Shown here piece by piece: positions 16,696-24,857 of a stretch of 64,000 nt of DNA. Source of the stretch: Terrimesophilobacter bigeumensis. GTDB lineage: Bacteria; Actinomycetota; Actinomycetes; Actinomycetales; Microbacteriaceae. The stretch is from positions 124,001 through 188,000 of the forward strand of contig NZ_BAABAE010000002.1 in the NCBI RefSeq assembly GCF_039537265.1. Reading direction: 5' to 3'. A program made the position numbers and the translations under genes. Within the stretch, counting starts at the first letter, position 1. Every line of letters begins with the position of its first letter. Under the pieces are notes generated by a model. That model did no database searches. It was not told where the DNA came from and worked only from the letters and a program-made list of their open reading frames with translations.

Positions 16696-17937
16696 ATGAA
16701 TTCGACTCACCGAGAACCGCCGCCGGGCGATGCGCTGCGGCTTGCCGTCGTCGGCATCGGGCAACGCGCGCAGATCCTCCACCACGCGACCGCGACCGGA
16801 GCTCGCGTCGTCGCCGCAGTCGATCCGACGGAAGAAGGCCGGGCGGCCGCCCTCGAACTCTTCGGGCCGGAGGTGGCGCTCTTCGAGAGTCACGAGCAGC
16901 TGGCCACCGTCGAAGGCCTCGACGCCGCCTTCGTGCTCACCCCGGACTGGACTCACGCGCGCATCACCATAGATCTGCTCGAGGCCGGCATCCCGGTCTA
17001 CCTGGAGAAGCCGCTCGCCATCAGCGTCACCGAGGCGGATGAGACGCTCGCTGCCGCGAAGTCCTCCGGGACCACCCTCTATGTCGGCCACAACTTCCGG
17101 CTTTCCCCCGTCGTCCTGCTCATGCGTGAACTGATCGAGCGTGGCGAGATCGGCGAGGTCAAGGCCGTCTGGTGCCGGCACTTCGTCGGCAACGGGGGCG
17201 ACTACTACTTCAAGGACTGGCACGCCGACCGGCGCAAGACCAACTCCCTCCTGCTGCAGAAGGCCAGCCACGACATCGACGTCATCCACTACCTCGCCGG
17301 CGGATACGGCAGACGGGTCGTCGGGATGGGCGGCCTCGTGCTCTACGGGTCGATCGCCGACCGGAGCGACCGGACCGGGCAGCGGATGACCGACTGGTTC
17401 TCGATGGACAACTGGCCGCCGCTGGCGAGCACCGGCCTCAACCCCGTCGTCGACGTCGAAGACCTCTCCATGCTCATGGTGGAACTCGACAACGGTGTGC
17501 AGGCGAGCTATCAGCAGTGCCACTTCACCCCCGACTACTGGCGCAACTACACCGTCATCGGAACCGAAGGCCGCCTGGAGAACTACGGCGACACCTCGGG
17601 AGGGGTCGTGAAGGTCTGGAACCGGCGTCACGAGTATGCCGAAACCGGCGACGCGGAGTATCCGATCCCCGGTGCCCACGACGGTCATGTCGACGCCGAT
17701 ATCGCGACGGTGCAGGAGTTCCTCGAACATCTCAGGACCGGCGCCCCGACCCGGATCTCGCCTGTCGCCGCACGCTACGCCGTGGCCGTCGGCGACCTTG
17801 CCGCGCAGTCGCTGCGCAACGGCTCCATTCCCCTCGAGGTCCCCGAACTCGACGCCGAGCTCGTGCGCTACCTCGAGCGGACCACGATCTCATCCTCTTC
17901 ACCCAACCACCACCAAGGAGAAAGGCACCACCCATGA
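16696..17937 (+). CDS. Gfo/Idh/MocA-family oxidoreductase (possible GH109-like alternative)
   Basis: A 413-residue protein with an N-terminal NAD(P)-binding Rossmann fold (VVGIGQRAQILHH, about residues 17-29). It also has the family Lys-Pro motif in YLEKPLAISVTEAD (about 111) and a C-terminal alpha/beta domain including GHNFRLSPVV and a CHFTPDYWRNYTVIG stretch. Members oxidise or epimerise sugars using NAD(P). Some relatives (GH109) instead hydrolyse alpha-GalNAc by an NAD-dependent mechanism, which would suit this locus, but the sequence alone does not separate the two. Its stop overlaps the start of the sugar-binding protein gene (ATGA). Confidence 0.8.
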   Translation: MNSTHREPPPGDALRLAVVGIGQRAQILHHATATGARVVAAVDPTEEGRAAALELFGPEVALFESHEQLATVEGLDAAFVLTPDWTHARITIDLLEAGIPVYLEKPLAISVTEADETLAAAKSSGTTLYVGHNFRLSPVVLLMRELIERGEIGEVKAVWCRHFVGNGGDYYFKDWHADRRKTNSLLLQKASHDIDVIHYLAGGYGRRVVGMGGLVLYGSIADRSDRTGQRMTDWFSMDNWPPLASTGLNPVVDVEDLSMLMVELDNGVQASYQQCHFTPDYWRNYTVIGTEGRLENYGDTSGGVVKVWNRRHEYAETGDAEYPIPGAHDGHVDADIATVQEFLEHLRTGAPTRISPVAARYAVAVGDLAAQSLRNGSIPLEVPELDAELVRYLERTTISSSSPNHHQGERHHP

Positions 17938-19256
17938 ATCGCATATCCCCCCATGCCCGCCTGCGGCGCCGTGGCTGGCTCACCGGCATCGCCGCACTCG
18001 GTCTTGCAGGACTCCTCGCCGGATGCGCCGGCGGCGGAAGCCCGGCAGAACCCGACGGCGACGGCTATACACCCCCGGCCAAGGACTTCGCCGCCGAGAT
18101 CACCTACGGGGTCTGGGACCAGACCCAGGTCGACGCGATCAACGCCAACATCGAGGGCTTCAACAAGGAGTACCCCAACATCAAGGTCAATGTGAACGTC
18201 ACCCCGTGGGGCGACTACTGGACGAAGCTCCAGACGCAGGGATCGAGCGCGACCCTCCCCGACATCTTCTGGATGAACGGACCCAACTTCCAGCTGTACG
18301 CCTCCAACGGGATGTTCGAGCCGATCACCTCGATCGTCGACGGCGGGTACATCACGCCGGCCGACTATCCGAAGGCGCTCATCGACCTCTACACCCTGGA
18401 CGGGGTGAGCTACGGTGTGCCGAAGGACTTCGACACGATCGCGGTCTGGTACAACAAGGCCCTGTTCGCGAAGGCCGGCGTCGAGGAGCCGAAGGCCGGC
18501 TGGACCTGGGACGACCTCCAGACGAAGGCCAAGGACATCTCCGACGCTCTGTCCGGTGAAGGCATCTACGGTATCGCCGCAGCCACCGACGGACAGTCCG
18601 GCTACTACGACACCATCCTGCAGGCCGGCGGCGACGTGATCTCCGCCGACGGCAAGACGACCGGATACGGAACCCCGGAGGCCGCAGCCGGCATCCAGTT
18701 CTGGACCGACCTCATCACGAGCGGCGCCTCGCCGAACATCCAGCAGTTGAGCGACACTCCTGCCCTCACCTGGTTCACCTCCGGCAAGGCCGCGATGTTC
18801 CAGGGGGGAAGCTGGCAGCGCACCGCCATGGTGCAGTCCGACATCAAGGACGACGTCCAGGTCGTCGAACTGCCGGCCGGCGAGCGGCAGGCCACCGTCA
18901 TCCACGGTGTCGCGAACGTCGTCTCGGCCAAGAGCGCCAACAAGCAGGCGGCCCAGGCGCTGCAGGTATACCTCGCGAGCGAGGCCGCGCAGCAGCAGCA
19001 GGGCGAGATGGGTGCGGTCATCCCCGCGTTCAACGGAGCCCAGCAGGCGTTCGTCGATTCGATCCCGCAGTACGACCTGCAGGTGTTCCTCGACGCGATC
19101 GCCTACTCCTTCCCGTACCCGGTCTCGAAGAACACCTCGGCGTGGGCCGGGTTGGAGGCGGAGATCCTCCTCCCCGCCTTCAACGGCGATGTTCCGGTCG
19201 ATCAGGCCAACGCGGACCTCGCGACCAAGGTGCAAGCGGCCCTGGACGCCGAGTGA
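17934..19256 (+). CDS. ABC importer sugar-binding lipoprotein (family 1, amino-sugar locus)
   Basis: A 440-residue extracellular solute-binding protein anchored as a lipoprotein: basic N-terminus, hydrophobic segment, and lipobox LLAGC with Cys31. The mature part has the family 1 features (EITYGVWDQTQVDAIN, EYPNIKVNVNVTPWGDYWTK, LPDIFWMNGP, FDTIAVWYNKALF). Presumed ligand: GalNAc/GlcNAc or an oligosaccharide released by the GH20 enzymes, inferred from neighbours. A strong ribosome site AAGGAGAAAGG precedes the ATG, while the upstream gene's stop overlaps it. No ATPase gene is in the operon, so a shared MsiK-type ATPase elsewhere is likely. Confidence 0.9.
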   Translation: MNRISPHARLRRRGWLTGIAALGLAGLLAGCAGGGSPAEPDGDGYTPPAKDFAAEITYGVWDQTQVDAINANIEGFNKEYPNIKVNVNVTPWGDYWTKLQTQGSSATLPDIFWMNGPNFQLYASNGMFEPITSIVDGGYITPADYPKALIDLYTLDGVSYGVPKDFDTIAVWYNKALFAKAGVEEPKAGWTWDDLQTKAKDISDALSGEGIYGIAAATDGQSGYYDTILQAGGDVISADGKTTGYGTPEAAAGIQFWTDLITSGASPNIQQLSDTPALTWFTSGKAAMFQGGSWQRTAMVQSDIKDDVQVVELPAGERQATVIHGVANVVSAKSANKQAAQALQVYLASEAAQQQQGEMGAVIPAFNGAQQAFVDSIPQYDLQVFLDAIAYSFPYPVSKNTSAWAGLEAEILLPAFNGDVPVDQANADLATKVQAALDAE

Positions 19257-20197
19257 CCTTGTCCCTCCGCACCGTACGGACGCCGGTGGTCAGCACTCCT
19301 GACCGCCGGCGTTCGGCGGGCCCGTCCAGGACCGACGGGTGGTGGCCCTGGGCGTTCGTCGCCCCCCTCTTCCTCGGCGTCTGCGTCTTCTACCTCTGGC
19401 CCATCGCACAGACGGTCTACTTCTCGTTCACGAAGTTCGGGGTCTTCGGAGGGCAGACCTGGATCGGGGCGGACAACTGGGTCCGGCTGATCCAGGACCC
19501 CGACTTCTACCGCGCCATCCTGAACACCCTCATCTATTCGGGGATCGTGTTGCTCGGCATCCCGGTGGCGGTGTTCCTCGCGAGCCTCATCAACCGGCCT
19601 GGCCTGAAGTTCGCCTCCCTCTATCGCGTGCTGTTCTTCCTGCCCTACATCGCCATGCCGGTCGCCATCTCCCTCGTCTGGCGGATGATGTTCAACGGCG
19701 ACTTCGGCATCATCAACTACGTGCTCTCCCTCGTCGGCATCGACGGGCCGCATTGGCTCTCGACCCCGGGTCTCGCCCTCATATCCGTCTCCCTCGTCGG
19801 GTTCTGGGGCTCGTTCGGGCTGGCCATCCTCATCCTCGGCGCCGGGCTCAAGAACATCCCGACCGAGCTCTACGAGGCCGCGGAACTCGACGGCGCGACC
19901 CCCTGGCGGCGCTTCCGTTCCGTCACGGTGCCGCTGCTGTCGCCGAGCGTCTTCTTCGTCACGATCATCACCATCATCGGCAGCTTCCAGCTGTTCGATG
20001 CGCTCTACGCCATGCTCGGGCCGAACAATCCGGTCATGCCGGCGACCCAGTCGCTCGTCTTCTACTTCTACGAGACCGGATTCATCAGGAACGACAAGGG
20101 TTTCGCCGCGACGATCGCGCTCGCCATCCTGGTCATCATCGGGATCGTCACCTTCCTCCAGTTCCGGCTCCAGAAGAGGTGGGTGAACTATGACTAG
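19253..20197 (+). CDS. ABC sugar importer permease (MalF-type)
   Basis: A 314-residue inner-membrane permease with six predicted helices. The first spans about residues 28-50 (PWAFVAPLFLGVCVFYLWPI), and the EAA coupling loop ELYEAAELDGATPWRRFRSV lies near residue 205. The GTG at 19253 overlaps the stop of the binding-protein gene (GTGA) and gives the usual short cytoplasmic N-terminus. It pairs with the next permease to form the translocation path. Confidence 0.9.
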   Translation: MTLSLRTVRTPVVSTPDRRRSAGPSRTDGWWPWAFVAPLFLGVCVFYLWPIAQTVYFSFTKFGVFGGQTWIGADNWVRLIQDPDFYRAILNTLIYSGIVLLGIPVAVFLASLINRPGLKFASLYRVLFFLPYIAMPVAISLVWRMMFNGDFGIINYVLSLVGIDGPHWLSTPGLALISVSLVGFWGSFGLAILILGAGLKNIPTELYEAAELDGATPWRRFRSVTVPLLSPSVFFVTIITIIGSFQLFDALYAMLGPNNPVMPATQSLVFYFYETGFIRNDKGFAATIALAILVIIGIVTFLQFRLQKRWVNYD

Positions 20198-21068
20198 TCC
20201 CACGCTCCGGATGCCTGGCGCGCAACGATCGCCCGGGCGCGGTTCCGAGGCGAAACGCTACGGTTCCCACCTGTTCGCCCACATCGTCCTCGTTCTGGGC
20301 GGGCTCGCGATGGCGCTGCCGTTCCTCTGGCAGCTCATCATGTCGCTCTCCTCGAATGCCGAGGTCACGAGCGTGCCGCCGACGTTCATCCCTCGCGAGC
20401 TGCGCTTCGACAACTACCTCGCGGTGTTCGATGTCATGCCGTTCTTCTCGCAGCTGGGCGTCTCGATCTGGATCACCGTCATCCGGGTGGTCGTGCAGAT
20501 CGTCCTGTGCACCTTCGCCGGCTACGCCTTCGCGCGCATGAGATTCCGGGGCAGAGGGCTCATGCTCGCGCTCGTGCTCGCGATCCTCATGGTCCCCTCG
20601 CAGGTGTACCTGCTGTCGCAGTACCAGATCGTGCAGAACCTCGGCCTGCTCGACACCGTGGCGGGCATCGTCGCACCCGGCCTGTTCAGCGCCTTCGGGA
20701 CATTCCTCATGAGGCAGTTCTTCATGGGCCTCCCGGCCGAGCTCGAGGAGGCGGCGCGGCTCGACGGGGCGAACCCCTTCCAGATCTTCTGGAAGATCAT
20801 GCTCCCGCTCACCGGTCCCGCCGTGAGCGCGCTCGCCATCCTCGTCGTCCTGTTCTCCTGGAACGAGCTGCTCTGGCCGCTCGTCGTCTCCACGAGGTCG
20901 GATGCCGCACCGCTCTCGGTCGGTCTCGCCTCGCTCGCCGGCGTGCCGACGGTGAACTACCCGGTGCTCATGGCGGCAAGCGTGCTCACGATGGCGCCGA
21001 TCCTCATCCTGTTCATCGTGCTGCAGCGCCGGGTCATCGAGGGTCTCGCCTTCACCGGGATCAAGTGA
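20190..21068 (+). CDS. ABC sugar importer permease (MalG-type)
   Basis: A 292-residue permease of the carbohydrate CUT1 class with six helices and the EAA loop ELEEAARLDGANPFQIFWKI near residue 190. MRQFFMGLP precedes the loop, as is usual in MalG-type subunits. The start overlaps the end of the previous permease gene by eight bases. Acts in the plasma membrane with the preceding permease and the lipoprotein. Confidence 0.9.
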   Translation: MTSPTLRMPGAQRSPGRGSEAKRYGSHLFAHIVLVLGGLAMALPFLWQLIMSLSSNAEVTSVPPTFIPRELRFDNYLAVFDVMPFFSQLGVSIWITVIRVVVQIVLCTFAGYAFARMRFRGRGLMLALVLAILMVPSQVYLLSQYQIVQNLGLLDTVAGIVAPGLFSAFGTFLMRQFFMGLPAELEEAARLDGANPFQIFWKIMLPLTGPAVSALAILVVLFSWNELLWPLVVSTRSDAAPLSVGLASLAGVPTVNYPVLMAASVLTMAPILILFIVLQRRVIEGLAFTGIK

Positions 21069-21075
21069 GGCAACC

Positions 21076-22005
21076 GTGATCACGGTTGTCGCGTTGAGTC
21101 CGTCTGTCGACGTCACCTACGTCGTCGACGAGTTCGTGCTCGGCGAGGTCCATCGGCCGAGGTCGGTCCATCGCGAGGCGGGGGGAAAGTCCCTCAACGC
21201 TGCGCGGGCCGCCGCGGCCCTCGGCGCGCGCGTGAGTGCTGTCGCCGCACTGTCCGGGGCGACCGGAGAGTTCGTGGCGCAACGGCTCGCGGATGCCGGC
21301 GTCGAGTTGAGCCGGGTCGGCGGCGGTCTGGAGACCCGCACCTGCGTGTCGATCGCATCCGCCACCGAGGCTCGTATGACCGAGCTCTATGAGCGTGCGA
21401 CCCCCTTGAGTGACGCCGAGTGGCAGTCGATCCTCAACGTCACCCGAGACCTCCTCCCTCAGCGGCCAGGCTGGCTCGCGGTTGCCGGGAGCGTGCCCTC
21501 CGGCCTCGACGATGGAGTGCTCGCCCGTCTGGTCGAACTGGGTGTGGATGCCGGCCTCTCGGTCGCGATCGACTCCCACGGTCCGGCGCTCGGTCCGGCT
21601 GTGGATGCAGGGGCGGCCCTCGTGAAGGTCAACCGTGCGGAGGCGGCCAGCCTCCTCGGCCGCGACGACGAGAGCGACATCCTCGAGTTCGCTGAGGCGA
21701 TCCACGAGCGCAGCCGCGGCATCGTCGTCGTGACCGATGGGGTCGCGGGGTCGGCCGCGACGAACGGGCAGGCGCGATGGAGGGTATCGCCGAGCGAGGC
21801 CGTTGGAGCCTTCTCCGTGGGGAGCGGCGACTCGTTTCTCGGTGGGATGCTGTCCGCTCTCGACGACGGGGCCGATCTGGCCGGTGCCCTTCGGCTGGGG
21901 GCAGGATGCGCGACCGCGAATGCGCTCGAGCCGGGCGCCGCCCGCTTCGACCCGGAGCGCGCCAGGTCCATTGCGGCGGAACTGACCGTCGAGCAAGTGC
22001 GGTAG
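21076..22005 (+). CDS. PfkB-family hexose-phosphate kinase (tagatose-6-phosphate kinase / 1-phosphofructokinase type)
   Basis: A 309-residue ribokinase-fold kinase. It starts MITVVALSPSVDVTYVVDEF, as in LacC/FruK proteins, with the first PfkB signature region REAGGKSLNAARAAAALGA (near residues 35-53) and the second ending in the catalytic Asp of VGSGDSFLGGML (about 250-260). In LacC it phosphorylates tagatose-6-P; in FruK it phosphorylates fructose-1-P. The locus context (deacetylase, AgaS-like isomerase, KbaY-like aldolase) favours tagatose-6-P. Last gene of the operon, seven bases after the permease. Confidence 0.85.
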   Translation: MITVVALSPSVDVTYVVDEFVLGEVHRPRSVHREAGGKSLNAARAAAALGARVSAVAALSGATGEFVAQRLADAGVELSRVGGGLETRTCVSIASATEARMTELYERATPLSDAEWQSILNVTRDLLPQRPGWLAVAGSVPSGLDDGVLARLVELGVDAGLSVAIDSHGPALGPAVDAGAALVKVNRAEAASLLGRDDESDILEFAEAIHERSRGIVVVTDGVAGSAATNGQARWRVSPSEAVGAFSVGSGDSFLGGMLSALDDGADLAGALRLGAGCATANALEPGAARFDPERARSIAAELTVEQVR

Positions 22006-22008
22006 GGG

Positions 22009-22024
22009 GGTCTCGACGGGCTCG
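22009..22024. repeat. Dispersed REP-like element, copy A
   Basis: The 16-base GGTCTCGACGGGCTCG recurs exactly at 30068-30083. Similar elements are widespread between genes in Microbacteriaceae (from general knowledge, not checked here). This copy lies between convergent PfkB genes, followed at about 22062-22094 by two 18-base direct repeats beginning GACATCGGCACCGGC. Confidence 0.55.
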
Positions 22025-22093
22025 ACCCAGTGAAGCGCCCCGATGCGCATCGTGGTCCTGACATCGGCACCGGCACCGACATCGGCACCGGCG

Positions 22094-23032
22094 TCAGGAG
22101 AACAGGTTCTCGAACAACTCCGTCAGCGACGGTTGGGCCGCGGTCCCTCCCGCGGACCTGGTGGAGAGAGTCCCGGCCACCACCGCCCAGTGCAGGCGAG
22201 CCTCCTCCTCGACCACCCCGTGCGCGACGGCGGCCAGATAACCGGCGTTGAAGCTGTCGCCCGCACCGGTCGTGTCGACGGCGTCTGCGCTGGGGGCGGG
22301 GCGGTGGTGGATCCCGGATGCCGTGACCGACCAGCCGCCCTCGGCGCCGGCCTTCACCACGACGGCAGGTCCCAGTTCGGCGAGGGCCAGCGCTGCGTCC
22401 TCGTCGCTCTCCCGGCGACCGACGACCGTCGAGCAGATTGCGCGCAACTCCTCGAGGTTGGGCAGCACGAGGTCCACGAGCGGGAGCACTGCCCCGAGCC
22501 CGGTCCAGCGGGTGGCCGGATCCCAGTTCGTGTCGATGCTGCTGGTGATTCCGGCCGCCCGCAGCTGGGAGAGCAGCGCCGGCAGCTCGGCGGCGAGCCG
22601 CGGCAGGAGGAAGTACGAGGAGAAGTGGACGTGATCCGGAGCGAAGCGGTGCAGAGCCGTACGCACTTCGGTCGGACCGATCAGCGAGACCGAGCCCGGC
22701 CGCGTCAGGATGGCGCGGTCCTCGAGTGTGGACAGGATGACGGAGACTCCCGTCGGAACGCCCGACGCTGTCGCGAGGGCCGCCGTCTCCACCCCGTTGG
22801 CCTGCAGGGCGTTGCGGGTGAACAGCCCGAAGTCGTCGTCGCCGACGACGGCGACCAGACCGGTGGGCACGCCCAGTCTCGCCAGGCCGTTCGCCGTGAT
22901 GCCGGCGCTGCCGCCAGGGGCGAGCGCCGCATCCTCGAGCAATTGCTCTGCCTGGCCGAACCGCGGGACGATGTCGCCGCGGAGCACCAGGTCGACGTTG
23001 GCGTCGCCGACCACGAGCACCGAGCCGGTCAT
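22094..23032 (-). CDS. PfkB-family carbohydrate kinase (GH4 cassette)
   Basis: A 312-residue ribokinase-like kinase with GDANVDLVLRGDIVPRFG at the N-terminus, the substrate-binding APGGSAGITANGLARLG segment, and the anion-hole/catalytic motif DTTGAGDSFNAGYLA (about residues 262-276). The phosphoryl acceptor is unknown. It is the last gene of the minus-strand sugar operon, coupled by ATGA to the permease, so it probably phosphorylates a sugar or sugar acid released from the imported glycoside. Confidence 0.87.
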   Translation of the reverse strand: MTGSVLVVGDANVDLVLRGDIVPRFGQAEQLLEDAALAPGGSAGITANGLARLGVPTGLVAVVGDDDFGLFTRNALQANGVETAALATASGVPTGVSVILSTLEDRAILTRPGSVSLIGPTEVRTALHRFAPDHVHFSSYFLLPRLAAELPALLSQLRAAGITSSIDTNWDPATRWTGLGAVLPLVDLVLPNLEELRAICSTVVGRRESDEDAALALAELGPAVVVKAGAEGGWSVTASGIHHRPAPSADAVDTTGAGDSFNAGYLAAVAHGVVEEEARLHWAVVAGTLSTRSAGGTAAQPSLTELFENLFS

Positions 23033-23877
23033 CCCTTCAGCCCGCTGAAGGTCATGGTCGCGATGAACTGTCGCTGGGCGGCCAGGAAGAAGAGGATGAG
23101 CGGCAGCGTCGCCACGACATTGCCTGCCATGAGCAGAGACCATTCGGTGCGGCGAACTCCCTGGAAGTTCGCGAGGCCCAGCTGCAGGGTGAAGGCGCCC
23201 TCGTCGTTGATGGCGATGAGCGGCCAGACCAGGTCGTTCCACGACCCGAGCAGGGTGAAGATGGCCAGCGTGGCCAGGGCCGGCTTGGCCAGCGGAAGCA
23301 CGATCCGGAAGAATATCTGCCAGCGGTTGCAGCCGTCGAGCATGCCGGACTCCTCCAACTCGAGCGGGAGGGAGACGAAGAACTGCCGCATCAGGAAGAT
23401 GCCGAAGGCGGAGGCGAGCCAGGGCACGATCGCCGCGCCGAGAGTGTCGATCAGCCCGAGCCGCGCGAAGAGGACATAGGTCGGGATCATGAGCAGTTGC
23501 GTCGGGATCATGATGGTCGCCAGGATCGCGAAGAAGCCGAAGCTCTTGCCGCGGAAAGTGAGCCGGGCGAAGCCGTAGCCGGCGAGCGAGCAGAGCACCA
23601 GATGCGAGACGATCGCCGTGCTCGAGACGATCACGGTGTTCAGCAGCCAGAGGAGCACGTCGGATTCGTTGAACAGCTTGATGAAGCCGTCCAGGCTGAG
23701 GTGCGAGGGTACGAACGGCGGCGGGTAGGTGGCCAGTTCCTTCTCCGGCGAGACCGAGGCGAGGAACATCTGCACGAACGGCAGCAGGAACAGCAGTGCG
23801 ACCGGGAACAGGAACAGGTGCCATCCGCTCGGGCGCTTCCATTTGCGCCGCGGTCTGGTGGGCTTGACGATCGTCAT
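23029..23877 (-). CDS. ABC sugar importer permease (MalG-type, GH4 cassette)
   Basis: A 282-residue CUT1 permease with six helices, MRQFFVSLPLELEESGMLDG as the coupling loop region, and an N-terminal basic tail before the first helix (about 20-40). The loop residue after Glu-Glu is Ser rather than the usual Ala. The ATG at 23877 shares one base with the upstream permease stop (TGATG), and its stop overlaps the PfkB start. Confidence 0.88.
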   Translation of the reverse strand: MTIVKPTRPRRKWKRPSGWHLFLFPVALLFLLPFVQMFLASVSPEKELATYPPPFVPSHLSLDGFIKLFNESDVLLWLLNTVIVSSTAIVSHLVLCSLAGYGFARLTFRGKSFGFFAILATIMIPTQLLMIPTYVLFARLGLIDTLGAAIVPWLASAFGIFLMRQFFVSLPLELEESGMLDGCNRWQIFFRIVLPLAKPALATLAIFTLLGSWNDLVWPLIAINDEGAFTLQLGLANFQGVRRTEWSLLMAGNVVATLPLILFFLAAQRQFIATMTFSGLKG

Positions 23878-24857
23878 CAGAACGCACCGACATTCCTGCG
23901 CCGGGAGTAGAGGACGACACCGATCGTGATCAGCAGGGTGACGGCGAACAGCCCGTAGGCGACGGCGGATCCGTAGCCGAACTGCAGGCTCGTGAACGCC
24001 TTCTCCCAGAGGTAGTAGACGACGGTCTTCGTGGCGTCGAGCGGGCCGCCTCGCGTCGTCGTGTAGACGAGGTCGAACAGCTGGATCGCGAGGATCGTCT
24101 GCCAGATCGCGATGAACACGGTGACCGGCGAGAGCTGCGGCCAGGTGACATGCCAGAACCCCTGCCAACGGTTGGCCCCGTCGATGCGGGCCGCCTCGAG
24201 GAGTTCGGCGGGGACGTCCTGCAGTGCGGCCAGATAGATCACCGTGGTGAAGGCCGCCTGTCCCCATAGCGACATGATGGCGATCACCACCATGGCCTGC
24301 CCCGGATCCTCGAGCCAGCCCTGCTGAGGCAGGTTCAGCACCCGGAGCACATTGTTGACCAGACCGAACTGCGGGCTGAACAGGTACGTCGAGAGGATGC
24401 CGGTGGCGGCGGCGGAGGCGACGAACGGGACGAAGATCGCGGTGCGATAGAAGCCGATGAACCGGATGCGGCGATTGAGCGCAACCGCGAGGAACACCCC
24501 CAGCAGGAGCGAGACGGGAACGAAGATCACGGTGTAGAACCCGGTGTGGATCACGGCGTCCAGCAGGTCCTGGTCGCTGAGCATCTCCGAGTAGTTGCGA
24601 CCGCCGATGAACGTGGGCTCGCTGAAGCCGTCCCACTTCTGCAGCGAGAGCAGGAAGGCCCAGCCCGCGGGGAAGATGGAGAGGCCGAGGATGATGACCA
24701 TCGCCGGCCCGACGAACAACCAGCCTCCGATCGATTGCACGAAGGAGCGGCGGCGGGCGCCGGAGCGATCCCGGGAGGGCGCCGGCATGGCACGCTCCCG
24801 GGATCCGTCTCCGCTCATCGGCATCGACCGTGGCATTCCGGCCTTGTCAGCTGTCAC
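23877..24857 (-). CDS. ABC sugar importer permease (MalF-type, GH4 cassette)
   Basis: A 326-residue permease with six helices (first about 42-62, GWLFVGPAMVIILGLSIFPA) and the EAA loop ELLEAARIDGANRWQGFWHV near residue 218. The reading frame opens at GTG 24857, inside the end of the binding-protein gene (11-base overlap). Internal ATGs at codons 8, 12 and 14 are alternative starts, because the first 35 residues are poorly conserved in this family. Confidence 0.88.
   Translation of the reverse strand: MTADKAGMPRSMPMSGDGSRERAMPAPSRDRSGARRRSFVQSIGGWLFVGPAMVIILGLSIFPAGWAFLLSLQKWDGFSEPTFIGGRNYSEMLSDQDLLDAVIHTGFYTVIFVPVSLLLGVFLAVALNRRIRFIGFYRTAIFVPFVASAAATGILSTYLFSPQFGLVNNVLRVLNLPQQGWLEDPGQAMVVIAIMSLWGQAAFTTVIYLAALQDVPAELLEAARIDGANRWQGFWHVTWPQLSPVTVFIAIWQTILAIQLFDLVYTTTRGGPLDATKTVVYYLWEKAFTSLQFGYGSAVAYGLFAVTLLITIGVVLYSRRRNVGAF

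Noticed and set aside
17172..19256. 694-codon frame suggesting a fusion of an unknown domain to the sugar-binding protein
   Set aside because: The first 254 codons are out of frame with the oxidoreductase gene; the lipoprotein signal with lipobox starts at 17934.
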